A stretch of 64,000 nucleotides of DNA from Orychophragmus violaceus (lineage: Eukaryota > Streptophyta > Magnoliopsida > Brassicales > Brassicaceae), in assembly GCA_030180135.1 (NCBI GenBank), contig CM058233.1, forward strand, positions 56,998,500 to 57,062,499. The letters are read 5' to 3'. Both the position numbers and the translations under genes were made by a program. Positions within the stretch are counted from its first letter, which is position 1, and each line of letters opens with the position of its first letter. Of the stretch, positions 35,647-47,176 are shown one piece after another. The notes below the pieces were generated by a model. It was not told where the DNA came from and did no database searches. It was given only the letters and a program-made list of their open reading frames with translations.

Positions 35647-36090
35647 TAGATTACTCATTAGACTCTTTTGTGTTTTTCAGGTTTGGCGTAGCTCGGCGGA
35701 CGCATAGGACACTCGGAGTAGTCTCGGGTTGGCATTGGGTATCAGTGGTTACGCATTTTGACTGTACTTTCGGTTTAGGATTTTGTTGGAACGTTCAACT
35801 AAATGTTTTGTATTAGACCGTATATTGTTATGAATAAGATTTATATTTTTAGTAATAAAAACAGAATAATTCCTTGATATACGGTTTCGTCCGAACCGAA
35901 CACAACTCGTGGAAACGGTACAGGTTGAAAAGCCTCGTATCGTGGAAGTGAGGTAAACGGAGTCAAAGATGGTTTGGTTCGAGCCTTTGTCTCAAACCGA
36001 ACTGTCTCTGGCTTTCGTATTGTGACAAACTCTTCTCGTATGACTGCTCGGGTTCGATAGGTCATGTTCTTGTTTGATTGTTGGCCGGTC
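35647..36090 (+). repeat. 3' LTR of LARD-like element, right part, truncated
   Basis: Resumes alignment with the 5' LTR (TTAGATT..CATTAGACTCTTTTGTG, equivalent to ~21643) and runs to GATTGTTGGCCGGTCA. The last ~35 bp of the LTR (through GGGGGCGTTACA) are missing and unrelated sequence begins, so the terminus and its TSD have been lost. Confidence 0.82.
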
Positions 36091-37211
36091 ATCGAATTTA
36101 TGGAGCAACACGAAAGAGTAATGACGTGCGAACCGAACTGCCACACGTCGCAAATTGAACGATCTTCGACATGCCAATCGTCGATCACCGACGACGGTCA
36201 CCGGATCAATGCTGTTGCTGCTTCATCACATGCGCCTTGCTGATCGACAACAACCAAATCCATCAAGGAAGAACCGCATGAAATGGAAAGCCTTTCCGTC
36301 AATACAACCGCCACCGCTATCGCGCTCTTGATAGCTGCAGAAACCGGACCGGAATTGTCGCAGCAAAATAGGAGCCGCCAGACCCGTTCAGCTCGACCGG
36401 GCAGAGAACCAACTGGCCAAAAGCACCCTGCGAAGAGAAGTGAAGAAAGAAAGATGCCACCGGATCCTTGATAATAAAAATCCGAGGATATCTATCGAAC
36501 GATTCCTAAACGGATCGGAGACCAAATTAAGATCCGATAAAAGATAGGGAAAGTATAATCGGCTTTGATTTGGAGAAGAGTCCGACAGATACCGGAAAAA
36601 AAAATCTGATACGCGATCGGAAGCCGAGTCCGGCAGTAGGCCGGAAGTTTATTGGCGGTAAGGAACTTTAGCTATAAAACAGAAAAAGATAAAAAAAAAA
36701 ATATAAATAGCCGGACCATCAGAATAACGCCGGTTGCCGGAAGAGAACTGGAAATCGCTTTTTGGTTGTTTTTGAAAGAAGTTAGAGAAGAGAGAGAGCT
36801 TGTGAGAAAGGTGTGGTAATACAGTTTTTATGATGTTTGTAATAATGTAAACCAATTAAACGTTTTTATAGATAAAATTCTAAAGCGGTGACATCTCACA
36901 ACTCACAATTACCTAATACTAATAAACAACATAACAGTTAAAGCTCAACATTTGTGAGATGTAATCATAAAGTTAAGGCTCAACAAAAAAAGAAGTAAAA
37001 AATTATGGTATTTGGTAGTTCTTCCACATAGAATAATCATAAAGTGGATAACTTTGGGGGTTGATGTGAACAAAAATGAAATTAGTATGAACTATGGCGG
37101 TATTTGAAAAGCCTCGACGATGTTTGAAGATTTTAGGTGACGGAGCTTCAGTCGGCGGTGGCAATGATGACTCGTCTTTCGTCTACTTTTGAAGCCAACG
37201 CGTAGCAGTCA
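36091..37211. other. Unassigned segment
   Basis: The first ~550 bp are GC-richer and hold an open stretch (36283-36471) with no family match. From ~36600 to 36800 CCGG-rich sequence and short poly-A runs occur. No terminal repeat or protein signature could be assigned on either strand. Confidence 0.4.
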
Positions 37212-37254
37212 AGATTACATGTATTTTTTTTTTTTTTGGCAACAGATTACATGT
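37212..37254 (-). mobile_element. Dead-on-arrival LINE tail with 11-bp duplication
   Basis: AGATTACATGT occurs at 37212-37222 and 37244-37254. The 21 bp between them is A-T14-GGCAAC, which on the minus strand reads GTTGCC followed by a 14-A tail. This is what target-primed reverse transcription leaves when it aborts almost at once. Confidence 0.7.
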
Positions 37255-37334
37255 GTTTTGTTTTGCTGTTTTCTAGTTTTCTCTACATTTTGGTTTTGGG
37301 CTTTCAGACCGTGTCTCATACTTGTTCTGTTGGG

Positions 37335-37700
37335 TTTTTTTTTTTTTGTCAACAAATGTAAAAAGAACTAGAACACTACTTTTCTATCATCCATATCGAT
37401 GGTTTCGGTCCGATATGCGTGTTTGATGACTGCCTGAGACAAGCACTTCGTGCTAGTCTATCTGCCGTCTGATTTTGTGTATGATGTATGTGCTTGAGGT
37501 GAAAAGTTTCGAAGGACCTCATCCTCTTGTCGTACTCGTTAATGTAGACTTCAATGGCTGGCCAGTGCTCTGGTTCTGACACTATCCTGACCACTTCCGA
37601 ACAATCTGTTGCAAAAGTGATATGTCTTTGGTTGAAGAATTTCATGCTTTCTATGATCTAGAGCAGTGCTTCAAACTCCGCGTTGAGTTTTAATTTTATT
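37335..37700 (-). pseudogene. LINE 3' fragment: RNase H domain and poly(A) tail
   Basis: On the minus strand, NAEFEALL (~37660-37690) is followed after a stop by FFNQRHITFATDCSEVVRIV, SEPEHWPAIEVYI, FHLKHIHHTQNQTADRLARS and a short tail. This matches the C-terminal RNase H of plant LINEs, including FATDCS and the HxxRxxNxxAD-type end. A ~13-base A tail (37335-37347) follows TTGAC. Only the 3' end of the element is present. Confidence 0.82.
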
Positions 37701-38327
37701 AATAAAACTTTACTAGCAAAAACGAGATATATATATATATATATATACGACGTGGAATACAAACGACTGCGTATTGCGGAAGCCAATGAGTGTGAGGTGA
37801 CATGACATCTCGTGTAAACCGTTACGAAGTTTTCAAGTCTTTGCAACAATCATTTCCAACGCGTTATGTTTGAGTGGTTACGTCCGCTCTTACTCCAATG
37901 CCAACTCTTTCAGCTTTCACCATTTTGTTTTTTTTTTGTCTTTCTTTTTTTCAGCATTTATTACTTAAATCTGTATTAACAAACATATAGTCCAGATTCC
38001 AGAAACGGAAGTACCTAACAGAAGATGTTAGCCCTGGATGATCCCACAAAAGCAGGACGCGCTATTGCAATTCTTTTTATTTTTCTTTTCTTCTGGAAGT
38101 AGGTAAGTATTGGTTGGTTTAATGTCAAGATCTATTAAAAATAATAATAATAATAGAACACCACATTTGATCACATAAGATTCGAAATAGGAAAGACACA
38201 TTTGGTAGAGAACAAAAAACAGATTGGTAAAAAAGAATTATTACGATATTTTCGTTGACGGTTCACTTGATTCTTTGTTTGAAAAGGAGAAAGAACATAT
38301 AGGTTTTGTAGTAACACCTGCGTAATC
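37701..38327. other. AT-rich intergenic DNA with short AT microsatellite
   Basis: (AT)n at 37737-37747. No coding or element boundary was recognised. Confidence 0.5.
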
Positions 38328-38590
38328 GCGGAATGGCGGAATTGTATTTAAAAATGTGATTTCGTAAGTATTGCATTTAAACGCCATTCCGCGAGTTACC
38401 AATCAAGCTAATGTTAATTCTGCAATAATCTATATAAACCTCACTTTTCTGCGGAATAGATTTTTCTTTATATTTTTTTCAGCGAAAACGCAGACTTGCG
38501 TTTTCGCGTTTTTTTCTTTATTCCACAAGTTTTTCTGATTGTCAAATTTTTTTGCGGAATGGCGTTTTAAACGCGATTCCGCCATTCCGC
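38328..38590. mobile_element. Fold-back/MITE-like element
   Basis: GCGGAATGGCGGAAT (38328-38342) and its perfect reverse complement (38576-38590) bracket ~260 bp of AT-rich non-coding DNA. Related GCCATTCCGC and GCGGAATGGCG copies lie inside. A 3' neighbour, TTACCAATCAGGGCCAC, resembles hAT-derived MITE ends. No clear TSD was found, so the true ends may be somewhat outside. Confidence 0.6.
38482..38507. other. Perfect 11-bp hairpin inside the fold-back element
   Basis: GCGAAAACGCA and TGCGTTTTCGC pair around a 4-nt loop. Confidence 0.75.
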
Positions 38591-38639
38591 ATGTTACCAA
38601 TCAGGGCCACAGTTTTGTAAAGTGCGGTCAACCAACAGT

Positions 38640-38671
<32 letters not shown>

Positions 38672-38762
38672 TAATTATATTATAATCTATTTTTATAACT
38701 TTTAAATATATTATATTAATTAATTAATATAATTATATTATATAATTAATAAAAATTAATAT
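38640..38762. repeat. AT-rich microsatellite
   Basis: (TA)n at ~38640-38667, then imperfect TAATTATAT repeats. Confidence 0.8.
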
Positions 38763-38763
38763 A

Positions 38764-38935
38764 ACGACGCTAACACCAAGATAAAATTCAACGACGCTAA
38801 CACCAAGATAAAATTCTGGTGACAAGCAAAAGAGAGAGAGAGAGAGAGAAAATATCATCGGGAGATATACAACGACGCTAACACCAAGATAAAATTCTGG
38901 TGACAAGCAAAAGAGAGAGAGAAAATATCATTATA
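38764..38935. repeat. Nested tandem repeat, 27 bp and 81 bp
   Basis: ACGACGCTAACACCAAGATA starts at 38764, 38791 and 38872. The first two units are 27 bp apart. The larger unit also carries CTGGTGACAAGCAAAAGAGA and AATATCAT. The GA run inside differs in length between copies. Confidence 0.8.
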
Positions 38936-38959
38936 CATGATAGAACACAAGAAACCAAA

Positions 38960-39839
38960 AATACTAAAGGGGATAGGACAACAGAAGGAAAACCCTCATT
39001 TCGATGGAAATAAATAAACCGCAACCGTTAACACCGCCGCAGCTTCACCGCACTCACGACCTGTCCAAAATCGAGAACCAGAGCCGCCCCAAACGCCGCC
39101 TCTGAAATATATCTACTGTCGGAGGAGTCTTGCGGCCACCAACGCCGGTCGCAGGGATCAACCGACCTCCATAGCCTTCCTAACCAGTCACTGCCGATAC
39201 TCGCAACTCTCCACTTACCACCACCACACACAACACCAAACTTCAAATCCAGTCATGACAACACAAACTACCGACACACTTCATATGAAGACCCGCCATC
39301 CCCAGAAGAAGTGAAAGCCCTTGCTGGAGAAGCCGAAGACAAACGACGCTTACCCACCGCTCTGTAGAAAAACTCCCCTCTCGAAGCCTAGAAAACCCGC
39401 CTTATATCATTGCCGCCCCTCGAACGGATACCACCAGCCGTGCCACCAGCGATGAAACCCTAAGGCCATCGAGCTTCCATAGCAGATTAACTCGACAGAG
39501 ACCTTCCATGTGTCGCAGAGAAGAATGACAGTGTTTCCCATACCACCACCGCATAAGCCTCCCGTTAATGAAGATATGAGCGATTACCTACAAGAGGAAG
39601 GTCTCCTTAAGGACCAGCCAGAAATACCAGAGCCGGAGGAGACCCTCAAGCATGATATCTGAAAATGGTGAAACCTAACAAGGGAGAGAATTTGAGAGGC
39701 ACATGTGGGAAATAAGCGCCTTGGAGCGGTCGACCAGCAGGTTGAGTACCAGATGCTATGTTTTCTTAAGCAAGTTGATGTTTCTATTACGTTTCAGCTC
39801 AAGTTTGTTGTATTAAAATCATTCACATTGCTTTCAATA
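38960..39839. other. Unassigned GC-richer segment
   Basis: Coding-like composition with short open stretches on both strands (39028-39246 minus; ~39525-39661 plus, MTVFPIPPPHKPPVNEDMSD). I recognise no family and cannot decide between a degraded gene and an element leader. Confidence 0.3.
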
Positions 39840-39847
39840 CAAATAAT

Positions 39848-40672
39848 TAGCCATGGGCATAAAAACCAGAACCGAAGAACCAAACCGAACCGAATGACCC
39901 ATGTATAATACCAAGTTACCTAATGGATCTATACCTCAGTATCCATTGGTATCTGGAACCATACCAAATACACATAGATATCCATATATATAACCGAAAA
40001 TAAAATCGAATTTTTACATCCCAATAATACCTAAACTAAACACAAACCCAATTTTTACATTAAAGGAACATAGTATGTAGAGTATGATGTTCTTGGCTAG
40101 CAGGCATTGAATTACAAGACACACTTCAGAAAGGTACTTTATATTTTTCAAACTATATATTCAATCATTGACTTAAATAAAGTTGTTAACTTCTTCTTTA
40201 TATCATTTTAGAGTTTGGCTTGTGAGAAAGGCAAGAAAGCTACATGTAATCTTTAATACTCTTCTCTTTTCTATTTGATGTTGTTTGGTCTGAAAATTTT
40301 GTTATTTGTGTCAGATGAGGACAGAAATGGAGGACTAAAGATTCTTGGACAAGAAGAAACTTGTATACTCTCTTTTTCGCATTAGATTTTCTTTAATATT
40401 GGAGAAATTTTTTTTTTTACTTCATTGGTTAATTGAATTTTTTGGACCATGTTAGTTTAAGGTTTATACTTTTAGACTTAAGATTAAGATTTTGTATTTT
40501 GTAATCAGGAATCACAAAACCGAAGAACTGTAGGAACCGAACCGAACCGAACCGAACCGAAAGGTATCCAAACAGAACCTAAATTCTTGTGATTCTCTTA
40601 TGGATCCTAAGTGCCTGGAACCGAAGAACCGTAGGAACCGAACCGAACCGAAGGACCGAATGCACATGTCTA
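39848..40672. mobile_element. Non-autonomous hAT element (825 bp)
   Basis: Termini are TAGCCATGGGCA and, reversed, TAGACATGTGCA. Flanking 8-mers CAAATAAT (39840-39847) and CAAATAAA (40673-40680) match at 7 of 8 positions, as expected for hAT. CCGAACCGAA subterminal repeats are present at both ends. No transposase remains. The terminal CATGGGCA and the subterminal motif are shared with the hAT at 772-5737, so a related transposase may have mobilised it. Confidence 0.85.
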
Positions 40673-40680
40673 CAAATAAA

Positions 40681-41249
40681 CATTCTCTTAGACTTTTAAA
40701 AATCTAACCAAAATGGTGATGCTCATCGATGCTTTCAAGAATATTACCAATAAGGTGAAACAACTCCTTGTAGAATGAAAATGGCTCCTATTCACATCCT
40801 GGTTAGATATTCTAATCAAACTAGTATTTATGTGAATCGATAACAAAAAAGTATGACTAATCATATAATCTAGTTCAGGTGAATGCATTTATTTTTCGCA
40901 GTATATATTCAGGTGAAGTAAGAGATTGAAGGATGTAGAAGTATGATATAAGACATGAGAATGACTATTAGTTTAGGTTTTGACACAAGGGTCCGGAGCG
41001 AATATTGGATCTCCGATTCTGAATCGTCTCTACCAAAGGGTTTCAATGTGAAGCAAGAACCTCAACTTTATGTCATTTCGTTGATTGATTTTTATTCTAA
41101 ACAACAGAAGTTAGATTAATTTCGAGAACTTTTTCTACTCACAAGATATTACCCTCATTCTACAAATTTATACGAGCAATTATGCCTCAATAAATAATTA
41201 TAGTTGGATCCATACCAATCTGAAAATCTTTCTTTCAGTTTGTGATCAC
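40681..41249. other. AT-rich intergenic DNA
   Basis: I see no recognisable feature. It lies between the non-autonomous hAT and the LINE fragment. Confidence 0.45.
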
Positions 41250-41423
41250 TCTATTCAGGGATTTAGTACAAAGGTACTAACATCACAAGTTTTTGAAGTT
41301 AAAAACTCCATGAAAATAAAATATTGCGTGTATCGATGTATAACAAGCTGTTTTGTTACTTGCCACAGTTTAGCGTATTGCCATATTGGTAGGTAGGAGG
41401 GTTGTCCCAGATATAGAGAGCGT
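41250..41423 (+). pseudogene. LINE ORF2 C-terminal fragment, left piece
   Basis: VFEVKNSMKIKYCVYRCITS (~41290-41345) and LAYCHIGR*EGCPRY correspond to the plant LINE zf-RVT region (VWKxKTxPKIKHFLWR...LxYRHIGRDxxCPRC). The match is cut at 41423 by the Copia element and continues at 61534 with EEETINHVIFECSPARQV. Confidence 0.72.
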
Positions 41424-42040
41424 TGGAACAATTATTTTAATAATGACATGTTAAAGACACGAGCTTTATTAAAAATGTGTTTGTGTGAAAAAAATGAGTT
41501 AAGTCCATAAATACATGGAAGAGAAATTTTCCAATTTGTGGAAACTTGCTAGACAAGTAAATTTTCCAATTTGTGGAAACTTGCTAGACAAGTAAAATTT
41601 CCAAATTTGTGGAAACTTGCTCGGCCCAAGTCGGTTTATTTCCTAAACTTGGTCTTCTCTAATCCTATATAAAGGACCCTTAAGCCTCTCTTGTAGAGCA
41701 TCCACAACGAAAATCACACAAAGAAAAACACAAAAAGTTCCTTCAATTCTCTTCTGTTTGAGGTTAGTGTCTAATTCGAGAGTATCGTAGTTCATATGTT
41801 CGACAGAACCGATATCGAGTGTTGCGATACAGTTTCATATGGTTGTATCTTGGGACTCGTGAATCTTGATTTGACTTGTCACACTAAGGGTAATTCTTTG
41901 ACTTTTAGATCAAATCTCGCCTCCATATATTCTGATTTCTACTCCTTCTTATAAATCGTTTTGATATCGTTTCCTTAACGATTATTGTTTATTCGTGATT
42001 AAATCGCTTTTATCGTAATGTACTAAATTTTGGTTCTACA
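41424..42040 (+). repeat. 5' LTR of outer Copia
   Basis: TGGAACAATTATTTT...TTGGTTCTACA. It contains TATATAAAG at 41666-41674. A ~35-bp unit with TTTCC..GGAAA symmetry is present three times (~41524, 41559, 41594) but only twice in the 3' LTR. Confidence 0.8.
41524..41630 (+). repeat. 35-bp triplicated unit in outer Copia 5' LTR
   Basis: AATTTTCCAATTTGTGGAAA followed by CTTGCTAGACAAGT recurs at 35-bp spacing just upstream of the TATA box. The inverted TTTCC/GGAAA is reminiscent of a promoter repeat. The 3' LTR has two copies. Confidence 0.75.
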
Positions 42041-43259
42041 AACTTAACTCAAAGAATCCGTTTTTGTTTTATGACATCAAACGGATTTTAATCGCGAGTA
42101 AGTAAACGTTTTTCAAACAATTTCTCTTCCGCTTATGATACTAAGAACGTTATCAACGCTAAATGTAGCAAGGATTCATTAATGTAGAGGCGGATTAAAA
42201 CATGTTTTCAAAACGGTTTTGAAGGTAAAACGCAGCATATATCGTGAATCGTTTCGTAGCCATCTTCATGATTACTTTGTGCGTTTCATACAAGTTTATT
42301 GATTGTGATCGATAAACTGTTTCACTGCGATTTCTGAACGGTTTCTAATCGTTAGAATCACAGTTTATTAAAAATAAACCCGAATATCAAACGCGTTTTA
42401 AACGCTTTGACGAATGCTCTGCGGAGATTCAATGTTGAGAATGCGCTTTTAGCGGTTCTAATCGGTTCGATAACGGTTTGTGTAAATTGCGATTAAAATT
42501 CCGTATCAAAGCAAAGAGTTTATTCGGATTTTGATCGAATTCTCTTTCCGTTGAATTATCTATTAATTAAACGGCATTGATTAGGGTTTCGAAACCCCTA
42601 AATAAGTCAACGACATAATCGTTTATGAAAGAGACTAGATTATTTGGTTTAGATCTTAGTCTTGTTCTCTTTGGTTTAAAGATTTTGGTTAATTGGTCAA
42701 ATTAAATCGTTGAAGATTTTTGTTAATTGGTCAAATTAAATCATTGAAACAAAGTGAGTGGACCAATTGAACTAATTTGCTTACGATTATTCCACGAACT
42801 GGATAATCTTCAACAATAAAGCAATTTATTCTATTGGATAAAATTGTCTTGTAGTTGTCTTTGCATGAGACAAATTGTTACGCTTGTAATTGCAATTTAA
42901 ACAAATATTGTTTAAAGTGTTTAATCACTAGTAAAGTGATGTGTTTGGGGTTTGGTTAGTATATTAATTCAGTTTTGTTCTCGTTAACGGACTTGAATTT
43001 AAATATAGCTAACCACACTTCTGTGATTCGCAACGTTTCTAGTGACCCGATACTTCAAATTGCGATTTGGAAGAGGTCAGTCACTTGTGATCTCATCTGT
43101 CTTATGAACTAATATGAAGTTCTTGAGAAAACGTCACAAACGTGACAAGACGAGTCATAATGCTAACTCATTGCAAAGACAAGAGAATGGCTCAAGCCAA
43201 TTTGATCAAGATAGACATGTGTGGTGTTATCTTTGAATTCAATATGGTTGAGCATAACC
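42041..43259 (+). other. Leader of outer Copia; gag not recognisable
   Basis: About 1.2 kb of AT-rich sequence with many stops. I find no UBN2 capsid or zinc knuckle. The iMet-type primer-binding site is also not evident after the LTR. Gag seems deleted or eroded beyond recognition. Confidence 0.55.
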
Positions 43260-46250
43260 CACATGAGTGGAGGTATGATACCGGTGTGACGGTTCATATA
43301 TGATGATAAGGGAATGTTTTCCACCTATCATAAAATAACGAGAAGTTGTTCATGGGAAACAATGCACTTTCAAAAGCTGCATGTTGTGGTGAAGTGTTGA
43401 TGAAGCTCACTCTCACCAATGTCAAGCATGTGTCAGATTTGCAGAAAATCTGATTTATAGCACAATGCTAAGTAAGCATGAATTCAATGTCAATTTCAGC
43501 TTGTATTGACAAAGAATATTTTCTATGTAGACAAAGTTTTGGTTAAGGATGGATTGGTCCAAACTAATTGTGAGACAATCGTAACCAATGTAACCGAGGT
43601 TTCTACCTCGAAGAACCATAAGGTGAATGAAAAGAAACCAGTTGCTTATGTTGCGTCATTTAATATTTGGCACGAACCTTTATGACATGTTAACTTCAAG
43701 TTTATGAGTAGATTGATGAACATGAACTTTATTCATAAAAGCAAGATAAGAAAAGACAAATATGAAGTTTGTGTCCAAGCCAAACTCACAAAAACGCCAT
43801 CACCGAGCGTAGTAAGAACAACCGAACCTCTAGGTTTAATTCACAAGGATTTGTGTGATTTAAAATTTGTGAAAACTAGAGGTGGAAAGAAGTACTTCGT
43901 GACTTTCATAGATGATTGCACTAGATAGTGCTATGTGTATCTATTACGAAGTAAAGATGAAGCCTTTGACAAGTTCAAAGAGTACAAGCTCTAAGTTGAA
44001 AACCAACTTGATAAAACAATCAAAATGGTTAGAAGTGATCGAGGAGGTGAATACAACGAACCTTTCGATGCGTTCTGTAAAAAACATGGTATTATTCATC
44101 AAACAATCGCTCCTTACTCACCAGAGTCTAATGGAGTTGCAGAACGAAAGAACCAAACTCTTAAGGAGATGATGAATGCAATGTTGCATGAATCTGGGTT
44201 AGACCAGAACATGTGGGGGGGGGGAAGCGCTGCTTACCTCTAATTACATCCTGGACAAAATACCACGCAAAGTGACTGGAAAAACTCCATATGAAATTTG
44301 GAAAGGTAAAGTACCTTCGTACAAATACCTGAAAGTGTGGGGGTGCCTGGCAAAAGTTGCAGTACCTCTTCTGAAAAAGGTCACCATCGGACCTAAGACT
44401 GTAGACTGCATATTCATCGGATATGCGCATAATAGCAGTGCCTATCGTTTTCTGGTATATAAGTCTGATATACCAGATATCCATGTGAACACGAGAATGG
44501 AGTCAAGGAACGTTTCTTTCTTCAAAGATGTGTTTCCACGCAGGGATAAGGGAAATCCTAAGAGAACTCGTGATGAACGAGATGCTAGCGATCAGGCAAG
44601 CACTTCTGGCACTTCTATAAACGAAGATGCAGAAGAAATTGAACTCAGACAAAGCAAGAGATCTCGTAAAGAAAAGACATTTGGATCGGAGTTCATAACG
44701 GCATTTCTAGCAGAAAGTGAGCCAAGAACTTCCAGTGAAGCCATGTCTACAACTGATGCACCTTCATGGAAGGAGGCTGCTAACAGTGAAATCAATGCCA
44801 TTATGAAGAATCATACATGGGAATTGGTTGATTTACCGCAAGGGTGTAAACCTCTTGGGTGCAAATGGACCTTCACTACAAAGTTGAAAATAGATGGATC
44901 CCTAGACAAGTACAAGGCTAGACTTGTAGTGCAAGGATTCCAACAAAAAGAAGGGTTGAATTACTTTGACACCTATTCTCCGGTAACGAGAATAACTTCG
45001 ATTCGTATGCTGATTGGAATTGCAGCATTAAGAGATCTTGAAATCCATCGAATGGATGTAAAAACTGTTTTCCTAAATGGAGATTTAGAAGAAGAAATCT
45101 ACATGAATCAACATGAGGGTTATGCCGCTCCTGGGTAAGAGAAGAAAGTGTGTAGACTTGTGAAGTCATTATATGGACTTAAACAAGCGCCAAAACAATG
45201 GCACGAAAAGTTTGACAATGTAATGATGTCAAATGGCTTTCACACTAATGAATGTGATAAGTGTATATACATCAAATTTACTCCTCATGGATACGTTTTG
45301 CTCTGTTTATGCGTAGATGACATGCTCATCATGGGAAGAAGTAAGGATATCATCAAACAAACTAAGAACATGCTTAGTGGGAAGTTTGATATGAAAGACT
45401 TGGGACTAGCAGATGTAATTCTGGGAATTCCGAAGGAATAATCCTATCTCAAGATCATTATGCTGAAAAGATCCTAGAGCGGTTTAAGAACTACTCAAAC
45501 GGGATAGTGAAAACTCCAGTTGACCCTCAACTTCATTTGACAAAGAATTCAGGTGAACCTGTGTCACCGATGGAGTATGCAAGAGTGATCGGGAGTCTAA
45601 TGTACTTGATGAATTGTACTAGACCTGATTTAGCACACTCAGTAAATGTACTAAGTCGCTTCACGAGTAATCCATGTCATACTAATTGGAAAGCCATAAC
45701 TAGAGTATTGAACTATCTAAGAAATACTAAGATTTATGGGCTTCATTTTGGAAAAGAACCAGCAGTACTAGAATGGTACAATGATGCTAATTGGATTTCA
45801 GACTCAAGAAACTTCAAATCTACGAGTGGATATGTATTCACTCTTGCTGGTGGAGCAGTATCCTGGAAATCTTCCAAACAAACACCCCTGGCCAGATCAA
45901 CCATGGAGTCAGAGTTCATAGCTTTAGACAGCAGAGGAAACAGAATGGCTTCGAAAGTTCTTGGAAGATATCCCGATGTGGGAAAAACCAGTGCCAGCTC
46001 TACGCATACACTGTAATAGTCAGTCGGCTATCTCACGGGCATTGAGTAATCTATACAATTTCAAATCTTGTCATATATGAAGACGACATAAGACCATTAG
46101 ACATTTGATCTCAAGTGGTGTAATAACAATAGATTGCATCAAATCGGCTGATAATTTAGCAGATCCGTCCACGAAAAGTTTACCGAGAGATCAAATTTTG
46201 GAATCATCAAAAGGAATGGGTTTAAAGCCTATGAACAAAGATGACATTTG
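43260..46250 (+). pseudogene. Copia pol pseudogene: PR-IN-RT-RNase H
   Basis: The protease site EWRYDTGVTVH (~43267) keeps DTG. The integrase core shows HKDLCDLKFVKTRGGKKYF, FIDDCTR, MVRSDRGGEYN and YSPESNGVAERKNQ, consistent with D,D,E. A run of ten G (44215-44224), where the family frame needs about six, shifts the frame. The next open stretch (44272-45138) gives TGKTPYEIWKGKVPSYKYLK and the RT start WKEAANSEINAIMKNHTWEL, WTFTTKLKIDGSLDKYKARL. A TAA follows at 45136-45138, then SLYGLKQAPKQWHEKF and LCVDDMLIMG, with Cys for the usual Tyr in YVDD. After a frameshift at ~45430 the RNase H part is clear (ARVIGSLMYLMNCTRPDLAH, WYNDANWISD, SRNFKSTSGYVFTLAGG, TMESEFIALD), ending with ADNLADPSTKSLPRDQI at ~46190. 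Confidence 0.9.
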
Positions 46251-46502
46251 ATGGACACACCACCTATGTGACTGGAGATCCCAGGATCTAGGTGCAAAAG
46301 GAAAACAAAATTGAGCTGATTCAGGATTGAACACTATAACTCTGCCCAGTTCCTAGGATGATAAATAGTGCTATATGTGTTTAATGAGGTTAAGCATTGG
46401 CTTTTAATGATTCCATTGCTTTGTAATAATGGAGTACACATGGATATTTCTTGAAAGAAAGCTGATGGAAAATCACCTAGTGAGTGTGAAATGGGGTCGT
46501 TT

Positions 46503-47176
46503 TGAAGGATTATTGTGTTTATTCAAGGTTTAATTCCCAATTACAACCTAACACATAACCTTAAACAGATCTAGGTTCTTGCAAAACGAATCATAAAGCA
46601 AACCTGATCACTACCTTTCAGATTGCAGCGGATGATGGATGGTAATGATGAGATCAGCTAGAACAGATGGTAACACCTATTCCTCCTCGAGTATCCACAC
46701 TCTTACAAGCAAGGGACGGCTGCTAGACCAAAGAGATGGATCAGAGAGAGAGAGTTTTGGAGAGAGAGACTCGCGGCTACTCTTAGAAAAATCGCAAGAA
46801 GCTTTGCTTCCTTAGGGTTTTCTGATTCTCTTATATCTCATTAATGGGCCCAAGTCATTAGACTAATGGTTCATTAATCTTTTGGGCCCAAAACACAAAT
46901 CAGACAAAAAGCCTGTATTTTGTCTGGCCCAAAACTCTGATCCAATACAGTAAATGCCATTGCATCTTACCGTATTATTTCCATTTAACTTTCCCGTTAG
47001 CTATGGTGTGTGACCCTTCGGGATCATACAATACTGGTAATAAGTCTTAAACTTATAGATCATGAGCGGACTCTAGCAAGCCATCATGATCACCCAGTAT
47101 TTATGACTTATGTCTGATCTCGACACTTATCATACTTTCTAGAGATAGTACGGTAGATTTCAGGACATTCCCAACA
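46503..47176 (-). repeat. LTR1 of tandem Copia array
   Basis: 674 bp, TGAAGGATTATTGTG...ATTCCCAACA. Diagnostic bases: C at 46548, T at 46778, C at 46995, T at 47047. Confidence 0.94.

Noticed and set aside
38300..38600. A microRNA precursor from the fold-back
   Set aside because: The long stem is explained by MITE-like inverted repeats. There is no evidence for a processed small RNA.
42041..46250. Complementation between the gag-less outer Copia and the pol-less inner Copia
   Set aside because: The elements have unrelated LTRs and the outer pol is itself broken, so physical nesting is not evidence of a functional pair.
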